A stretch of DNA of 55,162 nt from Bacteroidia bacterium (lineage in GTDB: Bacteria; Bacteroidota; Bacteroidia; SpSt-205): the NCBI GenBank assembly GCA_025057135.1, contig JANWXY010000021.1, positions 1-55,162 on the forward strand, given 5' to 3'. The position numbers were made by a program, and so were the translations under genes. This document shows, piece by piece, positions 20,180 through 29,289 of the stretch (positions are counted from its first letter, which is position 1; each line of letters begins with the position of its first letter). A model generated the notes under the pieces. It had not been told where the DNA came from. It worked only from the letters and a program-made list of their open reading frames with translations, and made no database searches.

Positions 20180-20904
20180 GGGAGTTTGTGGGAGATTTGG
20201 CCGCTGTCACTCATCGGGCCAAAGGTATTTGTGAAGCCGTTCTTTTACCCAACTTAGACTCCCGTACGCTACCCGAGGTCAAAGTACTAATGCAGGAAGA
20301 GCCACAGTTTTATTATGGCATGATAGGCTTACATCCCAGCTATGTAAAGGCAGATTTTCAGCAGGAGCTTCGCTTCATAGAGGCTGAGTTAGATAAGCAC
20401 CGATGGATTGGGATAGGCGAAGTCGGGATTGATCTATTCCACGATAGCTCTACTTACGACTGGCAAGCTGAAGCTCTCAACATTCAAGCCCAGTGGGCTC
20501 AAAGGCTCAAGTTACCCCTATCCATACATTTTCGCAAAGCTCTTATGGAAACTTTGTCCTTACTCCACCCTTATGAGGTGAGAGGAGTTTTTCACTGCTT
20601 TACAGGTTCTTATGAAGAAGGCAAACGCATCATAGATGCAGGGTTTCATTTGGGCATAGGCGGGGTTCTGACTTATAAGAATGCGGCTCCCTTGCGCGAA
20701 GCGATCCAGAAGCTGCCCTTGGAGTTTATAGTTTTGGAGACAGACAGCCCATACCTCGCCCCTGTGCCCATGAGAGGTAAACGGAACGAGAGCAGTTTTA
20801 TCTCATATATCGCGCGGGCTCTGGCTGAGCTCAAGGGACTACCAGTAGAAGCTGTGATTGAAACGACTACGGCAACGGCACGGAGATTATTTGACTTAGC
20901 TTAG
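20137..20904 (+). CDS. TatD-family metal-dependent hydrolase
   Basis: IDTHAHLF, GEVGIDL, FHCFTGSYEEGKRIIDAGFHLGIGGVLTYKNA, LETDSPYLAPVPMRGKRNESSF. Confidence 0.92.
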   Translation: MAPRAIDTHAHLFLREFVGDLAAVTHRAKGICEAVLLPNLDSRTLPEVKVLMQEEPQFYYGMIGLHPSYVKADFQQELRFIEAELDKHRWIGIGEVGIDLFHDSSTYDWQAEALNIQAQWAQRLKLPLSIHFRKALMETLSLLHPYEVRGVFHCFTGSYEEGKRIIDAGFHLGIGGVLTYKNAAPLREAIQKLPLEFIVLETDSPYLAPVPMRGKRNESSFISYIARALAELKGLPVEAVIETTTATARRLFDLA

Positions 20905-21537
20905 TTCCCATTTGCGCAAGGGTACAAAGCGAAAATGTCCTTTTTTCTCGGCGGAGACCTTGTCCCCGACTTTTTGATATCGCATCATGGTCTGATAGGA
21001 GGAAGCTCCTACGGGTGCGACGAGAATGCCTCCCTCCTTAAGCTGCTGAAAAAGAGGTTCAGGGACCTCCTCAGTACCGGCTGTCAGTAATATCCTATCA
21101 AATGGAGCATAAGTAGGCCACCCGAAGCGTCCATCCCCCCACCTTAGCTGTGGATAGTAACCCAGAGCATTTAGGATACTCTTTGCGCGTTCATACAAGG
21201 CCCTTTCTAACTCTACGGAATACACCTCGGCCCCCATAGCGCACAGAATGGCTGTCTGATACCCCGAGCCCGTACCTATTTCTAAAACCTTGAGACCAGG
21301 ATGGATATCCAGTAGCTCTGTCTGGAAAGCGACCGTATAAGGCTGACTGATAGTCTGGTCTGCCATAAGGGGGAGAGCTTTATCTTCATATGCGTGTTCT
21401 CTTAGGGCTGTATCTACGAAAAGGTGCCTTGGTACTGTACCAATAGCATGCAGAACTAAGGGGTTAGATATACCCTTAGAGCGGAGCTGTTCTGTGAGGC
21501 GCTTCCGGAGTCCTTGGTACCGAGGGGGATCTTGCAC
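20896..21537 (-). CDS. pcm: Protein-L-isoaspartate O-methyltransferase
   Basis: VPRHLFV, ALPLMADQTISQPYTVAFQTELL, VLEIGTGSGYQTAIL, GWPTYAPFDRILLTAG; GTG start abuts upstream stop. Confidence 0.94.
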   Translation of the reverse strand: MQDPPRYQGLRKRLTEQLRSKGISNPLVLHAIGTVPRHLFVDTALREHAYEDKALPLMADQTISQPYTVAFQTELLDIHPGLKVLEIGTGSGYQTAILCAMGAEVYSVELERALYERAKSILNALGYYPQLRWGDGRFGWPTYAPFDRILLTAGTEEVPEPLFQQLKEGGILVAPVGASSYQTMMRYQKVGDKVSAEKKGHFRFVPLRKWELS

Positions 21538-22299
21538 TCAGTAGTAGCTCGTGTAAGAGGTCTTAGACTTGTTTTTTGAGGATTTATCCGATTTGATGCT
21601 GGCTGACTGGAAAAAGTATATCCCCGCCTGGAGCATATGAACATCGCTTGGTCCCCTATTTCGGCTCCATAAAGGGGAGAGATTGTAGGTGGCAAAAAGT
21701 CCTATCCCCCGATAGCCAAGGCGAGCTCCGACTCCATACTGCAGCCCATCTGTATGATATAACCGATTGCCATAACTCACGAAACGAGCTTGGTCGTTAT
21801 CTTCTCGGTATTTGCGCTTATGCTTGACCCACAGAAGGGCTTCTCCATATCCAAAGATGGCAAAGTTAAATCTGCGCTTCAAAATCCCAATCTCTAAGGG
21901 TATTCGCAGATAACCAAGCTGAAACTTGCTTTTGGCTCGTACATCGTCGGGGAGAGAGTCTACGATATAGCCAACTTGCTCATTAGAGAGTCGGAAGAGC
22001 GTTACGGGTTTCTCGAATCGCACCTCTCTGATTGCGATTCCCCCACCCATTCCGATATAGAAGCTTCCCATGCGGAGAGCAGGTAGCCAGCTTATGTTTA
22101 GTTTGATAGAACCTAAACCTTCCACAGAACCGCGCAGAGTGTCTGGTGCTCCCATAAAGTGGTTATAGGCGATTTCCTGATGCGATAGCACTCGCCAACG
22201 GTTAGGCTTCGGAGCCGGGGCGATTTCAGGTTGTTCTTCTGTCTCTTGGGCGTTTAGGATGAGAATGCTCACAAGCATTCCTAAGCATAGGGTACGCAT
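21538..22299 (-). CDS. Probable outer-membrane beta-barrel protein, function unknown
   Basis: Signal peptide MRTLCLGMLVSILILNAQ from ATG 22299; alternating hydrophobic strands (GSFYIGMGGGIAIREVRF, NFAIFGYGEALLWV, YGVGARLGYRGIGLFATYNL). TATATTTG 4 nt before ATG. Confidence 0.6.
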   Translation of the reverse strand: MRTLCLGMLVSILILNAQETEEQPEIAPAPKPNRWRVLSHQEIAYNHFMGAPDTLRGSVEGLGSIKLNISWLPALRMGSFYIGMGGGIAIREVRFEKPVTLFRLSNEQVGYIVDSLPDDVRAKSKFQLGYLRIPLEIGILKRRFNFAIFGYGEALLWVKHKRKYREDNDQARFVSYGNRLYHTDGLQYGVGARLGYRGIGLFATYNLSPLWSRNRGPSDVHMLQAGIYFFQSASIKSDKSSKNKSKTSYTSYY

Positions 22300-22303
22300 G
22301 AGA

Positions 22304-22311
22304 CAAATATA
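22304..22311 (-). promoter_or_regulatory. -7 element TATATTTG, 4 nt before ATG 22299
   Basis: Plus-strand CAAATATA at 22304-22311. Confidence 0.7.
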
Positions 22312-22342
22312 TGTAGAAGAGACCGAAGAGGCCCTCAGAGCA

Positions 22343-25300
22343 CTATCGTACAACTATGAATGCGCCCCAATAGTAGGGCTCTGGATAGCTATTTCGGAAG
22401 CGATCGCTGGCCTTTTTGAATGCCATATCTACGAGGGAATCTTCTAACTCATTTGAAGGTGATTCTCGTTGGCGACGCCTCCTTTTTGAGCTAATCGGCT
22501 TAGTGATGGCTACCCATTCTTGATAGAAAAGCTTCATGAGCTCTTGGGTAGCGGCATCGTCTATTTGCCATAATGTAGCGACTACGCGTTGCGCTCCTGC
22601 TTCTAAAAAGGCGCGCTGGAGTCCATACAAACCTTCGCCCGTAATGTCGCCTAATCCAGTTTCACATGCGGAGAGTACGACCACCTCAGTGCCAATGAGA
22701 TTCATACTTGCAGCTTCTCTGGCGGTAAGGTATCCATCGTCAGAGCCTGGTGGTGGGTATAAACTATCCCATACAGCTGCGCCTGCAAAAAGCATTCCTG
22801 AGCGCAACATCGCCGAGCCCGTTCCTTCTTGAAAATAGCCGTGAGTGGCTATATGGAGTATTTGCGGCCCTAAAAGTGATTTGACAAATTCCTCTGTAGC
22901 CGAGTCGCCGATTACAGGACGGATATTCAGGAGCTGGGCAATCTCCCGAGCTTCTTGTTCAGCGCCCGGCAGAGGCGTAATAGCCATTCCAAGGAGACGA
23001 TGACTACGCACCTTTCCGCCCGATATGGGGGCAGGGACCCGATCAAAAGCAGGATTACCTATAACGATTGGCTTATTTTGCGGCTTCGTGCGAAGACGCT
23101 TTAGAATCAGTCTCCGAGAGCTTGCAGTATATCTCACATCGTATCGGTCCGCGATGAACTTTTTTCCGTCATAAAGCGCTCCTATATTTATGCGGTAATA
23201 TATTCCATCAGGGGAAAAGTACAGACGCTTGACCTTTTTGGGAATGAGACTATCTATGAAGCTCCACAGAGTACTGTATGCCATGCTATTTAGCTGGGTA
23301 CCCGGGGAGCGTAGGATTTCAAATATCGTCTGAGCCTGAGCTTCCCATGCTGGGCTCACAGTATGGGTGTGGAGCTGTAAGGCATGCTTCTTTTTATGCC
23401 GCGTCAGTAGGTAAAAGTTGTATCGGACCGTCTCTTCCTCTTGTACGCGCACAACTTCGATGATGGCTTCGTCCTCTTTGAGGGGAGGGTCAGGTTCTGA
23501 GAAGGGATCGGGTAGAAATGATCGTACTTCTGGCAAAAGCTTCATTAGGTCCTGCTCAGCCGCAAGGATAAGACGCCATAGAGAGTCAGCTTCTTTCTGC
23601 CTACCTTCCATCGCGGCGACAGCATGCATGCTCATCCATCTGCGCCAATCTTTTACCAGCATTCTCACTGAGGTATCTGCACTGGCTTCTGCCAGGTGCT
23701 TGAGTCCCTCACTGGAAGTTAGAATCAGCCCTTTCATACTGCGGGCGACACGATAGCCCAACTGTATCAGAGAGGGACTCTGTGCGCCGCGTTTGGCTAC
23801 ATATTTTTGAAGGTCGGAATAGCGGGCAGACAGCTTAGTCACTAAAAATCTTTCTTGAATGTATGAGGGCAAGCTTATGAATTCTTGACGAATATATCTG
23901 AATGTTCTGTCAAAGACTACGCGCCATAGAGAGTCGGACTGAGTATAATTCCCCGTTTTCTCATATAGGTTTATAATCCCGTGCAAAGTAGAAGTGTAGA
24001 GCGGATGATGTTCGGGGAGAGCTTGGGCCTGAGTGCGAAGGGTATTTTGATATAAAGATTCGGCTTCCTGATAGCGTCCTTGCTTTTTCAGTGTAGAGGC
24101 TAAAAGAGACATCGTGGCTAAGTAGTCTGGATGGGTTTCCCCGAGCATGTGAAGCTGCAGATTGCCGATTTGCCTGCAAAGCGACTCAGCCTCGGTATAT
24201 CTCTGCTGCTTCTCTAAGAGCAGAGCGAGGTTGTGAAGGACGATGAGGCGATCGGGGTGATTTTCTCCTAATACTCGCGCTCTAAGCCCTGCTACGTACT
24301 TGTACAGGGACTCAGCTTGCTGATATTTGTTCTGAATATCAAGTACGAAAGCCCAGTTGTGGATTGTCGTGAGATAGGCGGGATGCTCTTCGCCGAATGT
24401 TTCAAGTTGGCGTTTGGCTATGTCGTGGTAGAGCATCTCTGCCTCCACATAGCGTCCCTGCCTTTCATAGACAACAGCTAAGTTATTCAGCCTTCCGAGG
24501 TAAGAGGGATGATGCTCTCCAAGTAGTTCTACCAATGTACCGCATACCTTTCTAAGGAGGGCTTCTGCTTCGCCATACCTTCCTTGATTGGTATAGTTAG
24601 AGGCGAGGTAGTTCAGAGTATTGAGATAGCTGATATTTTCTTCTCCCATGATTTGAGCTTGTAGGGGGGCGATTTGTCTGAGTAGAGCTTCGGATTCGGC
24701 GTATCTGCCTTGATAGTCATGCAAAATAGCAATCTGCTGGAGGGTATTCAGGTAGGTGGGGTGCTCCTTACCCAAAACTTGCTCTTCGGTTTTTGCTATC
24801 CAGTGCATCAGGCTTTCTGCTTTTGAAAAGTGCCCTTGACCGGTGAAGACGATAGCGAGGTTATGTAAAGTGATGAGATGGTGAGGGTGCGTTTCTCCAA
24901 TGACTTTTCGCTGTATGGCGGAAGCACGAGAGAGAAGCGACTCCGCAGTACTATACCTTCCTAAAATCTGCTCTAAAAGTCCCATATCATTCAGGGTTAG
25001 AGCATAATCAGGATGATTTTCGCCGAGATAATACCGCTGCCATTCTAATGTCACTTTATAGAGGCTCTCTGCTCTTTGATAATCTCCTATGTCTCCCCAA
25101 ATCCACGCCCGGTAATATAGAAGTTTCGTCCATGAAACCGTGTCCCGTAACCGAATAGCCAGGCTCTCTCCGGCGGTAATCCATTTGTGTGCTTTTTCAT
25201 ATTCTTGGAGGTTAGCCAGACATTCAGCCCCGCCTATGTAAGCCCGCAGTAGCAAGCTGTCTGAGGTAGCGAAGGTGGTTTCTATGGAATCATACAAGCG

Positions 25301-25402
25301 CAAGGCGGCTTCGTACTTACCACTGGTGAGCAGACTATCCGCCATATGAAGTAATAGGTGCTGAGCTGCGGCAAAGCCAAGTAAGCCGAGCAGAAACCTC
25401 AC
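22343..25402 (-). CDS. Exported TPR-CHAT protein (kinesin-light-chain-type TPR array plus caspase-like CHAT domain)
   Basis: GTG start, signal peptide MRFLLGLLGFAAAQ; many ~42-aa repeats GRYxEAExLxRxIxxxQxxxxGExHPxYLxTLxxLA; CHAT His ILHIATHGYF and Cys VVLSACETGLGDITGEGLYGLQRAFLEAGAQRVVATLWQIDD. Confidence 0.92.
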   Translation of the reverse strand: MRFLLGLLGFAAAQHLLLHMADSLLTSGKYEAALRLYDSIETTFATSDSLLLRAYIGGAECLANLQEYEKAHKWITAGESLAIRLRDTVSWTKLLYYRAWIWGDIGDYQRAESLYKVTLEWQRYYLGENHPDYALTLNDMGLLEQILGRYSTAESLLSRASAIQRKVIGETHPHHLITLHNLAIVFTGQGHFSKAESLMHWIAKTEEQVLGKEHPTYLNTLQQIAILHDYQGRYAESEALLRQIAPLQAQIMGEENISYLNTLNYLASNYTNQGRYGEAEALLRKVCGTLVELLGEHHPSYLGRLNNLAVVYERQGRYVEAEMLYHDIAKRQLETFGEEHPAYLTTIHNWAFVLDIQNKYQQAESLYKYVAGLRARVLGENHPDRLIVLHNLALLLEKQQRYTEAESLCRQIGNLQLHMLGETHPDYLATMSLLASTLKKQGRYQEAESLYQNTLRTQAQALPEHHPLYTSTLHGIINLYEKTGNYTQSDSLWRVVFDRTFRYIRQEFISLPSYIQERFLVTKLSARYSDLQKYVAKRGAQSPSLIQLGYRVARSMKGLILTSSEGLKHLAEASADTSVRMLVKDWRRWMSMHAVAAMEGRQKEADSLWRLILAAEQDLMKLLPEVRSFLPDPFSEPDPPLKEDEAIIEVVRVQEEETVRYNFYLLTRHKKKHALQLHTHTVSPAWEAQAQTIFEILRSPGTQLNSMAYSTLWSFIDSLIPKKVKRLYFSPDGIYYRINIGALYDGKKFIADRYDVRYTASSRRLILKRLRTKPQNKPIVIGNPAFDRVPAPISGGKVRSHRLLGMAITPLPGAEQEAREIAQLLNIRPVIGDSATEEFVKSLLGPQILHIATHGYFQEGTGSAMLRSGMLFAGAAVWDSLYPPPGSDDGYLTAREAASMNLIGTEVVVLSACETGLGDITGEGLYGLQRAFLEAGAQRVVATLWQIDDAATQELMKLFYQEWVAITKPISSKRRRRQRESPSNELEDSLVDMAFKKASDRFRNSYPEPYYWGAFIVVR

Positions 25403-25406
25403 ACCT

Positions 25407-25414
25407 CAAAGATG
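25407..25414 (-). promoter_or_regulatory. -7-like CATCTTTG, 4 nt before GTG 25402 of TPR-CHAT
   Basis: Plus-strand CAAAGATG at 25407-25414. Confidence 0.6.
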
Positions 25415-25516
25415 CACACTTAGAATTATCCAGTTCAAGGTTGCACCTGCTTGACCGATGGCCCGCATATTTGAATATGAAGCCTACTTTTATCCCACTA
25501 AGAAGTCTGTTAAGGC

Positions 25517-25554
25517 AAAAAGCCCAGTGCAGTATAAAAACTACACTGGGCTCT
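25517..25554 (-). terminator. Rho-independent terminator for the 25572..27395 gene
   Basis: On minus strand AGCCCAGTG-TAGTTTTTATACTG-CACTGGGCT then TTTTTGCC; arms 25522-25530/25545-25553, 18 nt beyond the stop codon. Confidence 0.85.
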
Positions 25555-25571
25555 CAGCAGATGAGATGTAC

Positions 25572-27395
25572 TTACGGGCAGGTGGTCCCGACGAGGATAC
25601 CTTTTACAAAGTTAAGCTGGCAGGGCTGACCGTTGCTTCCCATTACATTCACGACTTGGGTAATGCCGTTCTGGCCATTTGCGCGAAAAGCTCCTGTGGG
25701 TCCTGCTATTTCAATATAACCCTCATCTACATATATGCCTCTATTTCCCAATCCCGGGGCGATGGAAGGAAATGTGCCGGGATTGGACTTGCCCACGGCG
25801 ATCCAGCCATCACTGACGAGTATAGCTCGTGGCCATCCTATATCTGCCGAGGTGAGTATATGGAGCGGGGCGTCTGGCATCTGCGTACCGATGCCTAACC
25901 AGCCTTCTCCGAGACCGTATTGTATGCTACCCAAACGGAAGTGATTGTACATCCCAGCGATGAAGACCCCGCCAGGTACCCGATTTGGAAAGTTTGCAGG
26001 AGATATAGTAGGGTCCGGAGTAGGGAAGGGGTTGGCTGCCCACTGCCCAATAGAAGCTTCTCTTGTAAGAAAACGATAACCATTATAATAACGAGTGCTG
26101 AACTGATTGCTCAGTACGGAGCGCAAGGGAGAGCTGGGTCTGGATGACAAAGGACCTGGGTCGTCTCCGATTTGAAATGAGCCTGGATGCGTAGTAGAAA
26201 CGTATTTGCCCAAAGCGACAGCCCCCGTCGCGGTAGCTTGACTGGATACGCCTACAACGAAGGTCAGGGCCCCAGAGCCACGAACATTTAGACCGGCAGC
26301 GAAGGAAGCATATCCTATTTGCTCCGGGTCGGCATGGTCGCTCTGATTAGGTGAGAAAGGGTCATCCGGACGAGCATAAACCCCTACCGCTCGCCATGCG
26401 GAGCGTTCAGGGAGCCACAGGAGGCGTGTCCCTGCTCCGCGTGGTATCCCTGGGATGCTCGGATGAGGCGGGGGAGTGGCAAATGGTGTGTAGACGGAGC
26501 CAGAGCTTACTATATGACCATCTTCTTGATAGATGTGACCTTTTGCAGCCAAGGCAAATCGCTGTTCAGCAGCTGGAATTGCCGTAGGGGTACCGATGGC
26601 TCCGCCTGCGGGCAGTAGAGCGTTCTGATGATAGAAGAAGCCCCCCGCTGAAAAAGTGTTTGATGTAGTGCTTATGTATGTGGCAGCATCACCTATGGCG
26701 CCCCATGTCCCGATAGAGCGTCCCGTGGAGTTTCCAGAAACGCCACGAACTGCAATGTTTGTTCCAGAGTGGTCGGGGATAGCTGTACTACCTACTCCTA
26801 TGAGAAAGTTGGCGCTGCCAAGAGTATTCACTTCTAAGCCATGAGCGGTCTGACCTGCGTTATTAAGTGCGGAGGAGAGGAGGTTAGCGCTCAGATTGGC
26901 TGCGCCATTAGCCAGTACATTCACTTGCAAGCCGCCATTATTGCCTCCCTGGATATGAACCTGCTTAGAGGGGGTGCTGGTGCCTATACCTACTTCCCCA
27001 GTACTCAGGACGCGAATCCTTTCGGTATTATTCGTGCGTATGACGAGTGCTGCTGCGTCGGTTGTGCCGAGGAAGTTGGTATTAGGATTGGTGTTTGCAT
27101 TTCCTGTGATCAGCCATGCGTTATTAGGTCCAGAACCAGCGATTACCCACTGATTGAGGTTAGCATCCCACTGCAGCATATCGCCAGTATTCTGACCTCG
27201 GATTTCTCCGAGGACGCCTTGCGCATCGGCACCAACTAGCCGAGTAGGAGGTGTGCGTGGATTGAGGGTTCGTATGCGAGCTTCACCGGCGACATCCAGC
27301 TTGTGAGTGGGTGTCGTGGTACCGATACCTACTTGTGCCAGCAGAGAGGTAGTGGCGAAAAACCACCCGTATAAAAGCCATCGCTTTTTCATCAT
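25572..27395 (-). CDS. Secreted tail-fibre-like surface protein with GIGTTTP/LDVAG repeats
   Basis: Signal peptide MMKKRWLLYGWFFATTSLLAQ; VGIGTTTPTHKLDVAGEARIRTLN, VGIGTSTPSKQVHIQG, LGIGTQMPDAPLHIL. Confidence 0.75.
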   Translation of the reverse strand: MMKKRWLLYGWFFATTSLLAQVGIGTTTPTHKLDVAGEARIRTLNPRTPPTRLVGADAQGVLGEIRGQNTGDMLQWDANLNQWVIAGSGPNNAWLITGNANTNPNTNFLGTTDAAALVIRTNNTERIRVLSTGEVGIGTSTPSKQVHIQGGNNGGLQVNVLANGAANLSANLLSSALNNAGQTAHGLEVNTLGSANFLIGVGSTAIPDHSGTNIAVRGVSGNSTGRSIGTWGAIGDAATYISTTSNTFSAGGFFYHQNALLPAGGAIGTPTAIPAAEQRFALAAKGHIYQEDGHIVSSGSVYTPFATPPPHPSIPGIPRGAGTRLLWLPERSAWRAVGVYARPDDPFSPNQSDHADPEQIGYASFAAGLNVRGSGALTFVVGVSSQATATGAVALGKYVSTTHPGSFQIGDDPGPLSSRPSSPLRSVLSNQFSTRYYNGYRFLTREASIGQWAANPFPTPDPTISPANFPNRVPGGVFIAGMYNHFRLGSIQYGLGEGWLGIGTQMPDAPLHILTSADIGWPRAILVSDGWIAVGKSNPGTFPSIAPGLGNRGIYVDEGYIEIAGPTGAFRANGQNGITQVVNVMGSNGQPCQLNFVKGILVGTTCP

Positions 27396-27402
27396 AGTTA
27401 TG

Positions 27403-28656
27403 TTATCTGACTACGGTTACAGTTCCAGCTCGTTCCGTGGAGCGTCCATCGGCGAGATAAGCCTTGACGACGAAGACATACGCATCCTCTGGAACATCTT
27501 CTCCTTTCTGGGTGCGTCCATTCCAGCGGATAGGACCTTCGCCGATTTGTTCGCCTCGCCAGATGAGCAGCCCCCATCTATCATAAATCCGAAGTTCTAC
27601 CCGTACAAATCCACGATAATAGATCATAAACTCATCGTTACTGCCGTCTCCATTTGGAGAGAATACCGTCGGCACATAGATTACATACGGAGCCCTTGTG
27701 CGGGCGAGAGCGAAGTTGGGGGAAGAGAAATTATTCCAGTTAGAAGCCTCCATATAAGCACTTTGAGTCATACCTGTTTGAGCCACACCAGCATTTCTAT
27801 TGATGGTTACATTAGGCATGGCTTCCCATCGGTTGGCTGGTACTTCCCAGTGGGCCAAAGTGTCCTTGTAAGTATCACTGCTCTCATCATACCAAATCCG
27901 AAGGTTTAGCGGATCAGTACCTGAGGAGCGCTCTACGATGTGGTAGAAAAGCTCGTTCGCTTCTTGAATCGGGTTGAGTACGGCGGTGCGATCATATCCC
28001 TCTATGGTAGGGTCTACATTTGCGAAGCGCACGAGAAATGTATGAGGAGCAGCTGAGGGCGTGATTTCTACTGGACGATAGCGGAAAGGTCCAAGTTGTC
28101 TATCACCTACGGGAAATAGATAACTCGCACTGCGATCTGTGCGCCGACCGAGCCTTCCAGCGCCCGTACTACTCACAAATCCATCTGTACGGGTGATAGC
28201 GGCAGGGTCAGTATTTTCCACCATCATTGTCTGGGCATTTGTGCGGAGCTCACAGTCATTTAGTACAAGAAAATTTTGTATTCGCCCATCAGCTCCTATC
28301 ATTTCTTTCAGGTCGCCGCCATTATTGAATAAAGCTATACTGTTATAGAAAGTTGGCGTTGGACCGATAAACTGCTGATAGCCCCCTACCATCCAGAGCC
28401 AGCCATTTCTAGGGGTTACAAATCCATCCCCCTGAGAGGAGTTAATCCAATTCCCTGTTAGCCACACCACTCCGCCGTCATTTTCTATGATACCTGTACC
28501 ATCTACTTGAAGGTCCCCCGGCGGAGCCCCGACCACAGCGACTGTATCCTGAGCTGAAATGAAGACCACGTCATTTAGGATGTACATTTCTTGTGCAGAT
28601 AAAAGCTGAACCCCGAAACAAGCCAGATATATGATAGAAGCCCCCCTCATTTTCAT
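27403..28656 (-). CDS. T9SS type B (gliding motility-associated C-terminal domain) secreted protein
   Basis: Signal peptide MRGASIIYLACFGVQLLSAQ; C-terminal YVPTVFSPNGDGSNDEFMIYYRGFVRVELRIYDRWGLLIWRGEQ...WNGRTQKGEDVPEDAYVFVV. Confidence 0.9.
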   Translation of the reverse strand: MKMRGASIIYLACFGVQLLSAQEMYILNDVVFISAQDTVAVVGAPPGDLQVDGTGIIENDGGVVWLTGNWINSSQGDGFVTPRNGWLWMVGGYQQFIGPTPTFYNSIALFNNGGDLKEMIGADGRIQNFLVLNDCELRTNAQTMMVENTDPAAITRTDGFVSSTGAGRLGRRTDRSASYLFPVGDRQLGPFRYRPVEITPSAAPHTFLVRFANVDPTIEGYDRTAVLNPIQEANELFYHIVERSSGTDPLNLRIWYDESSDTYKDTLAHWEVPANRWEAMPNVTINRNAGVAQTGMTQSAYMEASNWNNFSSPNFALARTRAPYVIYVPTVFSPNGDGSNDEFMIYYRGFVRVELRIYDRWGLLIWRGEQIGEGPIRWNGRTQKGEDVPEDAYVFVVKAYLADGRSTERAGTVTVVR

Positions 28657-29282
28657 ATCTGTGGAACAAAGGTAATGATTTTTCTTTTGGAATAGGAAAC
28701 GAAACTGCTGTCACTAATCCAATATCGCCAAAGATGACTTGCATCAGCGCCTGCGTACTCCACGCCGATCCTTGTACCGCAGGCGATTTCGGCTACCTTG
28801 AAGCCATCATCATAGAGGAAAAAATGTGGATGATTTATAGCAGATTGACCTGACCAGTGGATCGGAATGCCTAATGCTGCGGTGAGGGCACCTGGACCTA
28901 CGGTGAGCTTCCTAAGGTCTTCTTGTTTGCGTCGGCTTTTCATCAGCTCAATCCCCCATAGGGGTTCTCCTGCCCTTATGAGCACAGCACAAGGATTGCC
29001 AGCCGCTCCCGTTACGATATTTAGCATGTGGTGTATGCCGTAGCATTTGTATATGTATAGCGTGCCGCCTTCTTCGTACATTGGAGCAGTGCGTTGCGTA
29101 CAGCGTCCCCCATAAGCATGGCAAGCTCTATCTGATACTCCCCCGTAGGCTTCGGTTTCAGTAATCCTCACTGCGGTTTCACCTTCTGGAAAGACGACTA
29201 CGATTATTTTCCCTAAAAGCGTTTGGGCGACACGCCAAACATCTGGCATGAAGAAGTCTTTCTCAAGGCGATGATGAGCCAT
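28653..29282 (-). CDS. DNA-3-methyladenine glycosylase (AAG/MPG family)
   Basis: ARTLLGK-like AQTLLGKIIVV, ITETEAYGGVSDRACHAYGGRCTQRTAPMYEEGGTLYIYKCYGIHHMLNIVTG, AVLIRAGEP, GPGALTAALGI. Confidence 0.95.
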   Translation of the reverse strand: MAHHRLEKDFFMPDVWRVAQTLLGKIIVVVFPEGETAVRITETEAYGGVSDRACHAYGGRCTQRTAPMYEEGGTLYIYKCYGIHHMLNIVTGAAGNPCAVLIRAGEPLWGIELMKSRRKQEDLRKLTVGPGALTAALGIPIHWSGQSAINHPHFFLYDDGFKVAEIACGTRIGVEYAGADASHLWRYWISDSSFVSYSKRKIITFVPQI

Positions 29283-29289
29283 ACTTTAT

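Noticed and set aside
22343-25402. Craspase/type III-E CRISPR effector interpretation of TPR-CHAT
   Set aside because: No CRISPR array, gRAMP or cas gene in the window, and the protein has a signal peptide.
25458-25898. 146-aa plus-strand ORF near the terminator
   Set aside because: It contains the minus-strand terminator sequence and is antisense to the fibre gene.
27307-27909. 200-aa plus-strand ORF across two minus-strand genes
   Set aside because: Antisense to the T9SS type B C-terminal domain and to the signal peptide of the fibre gene; no family resemblance.
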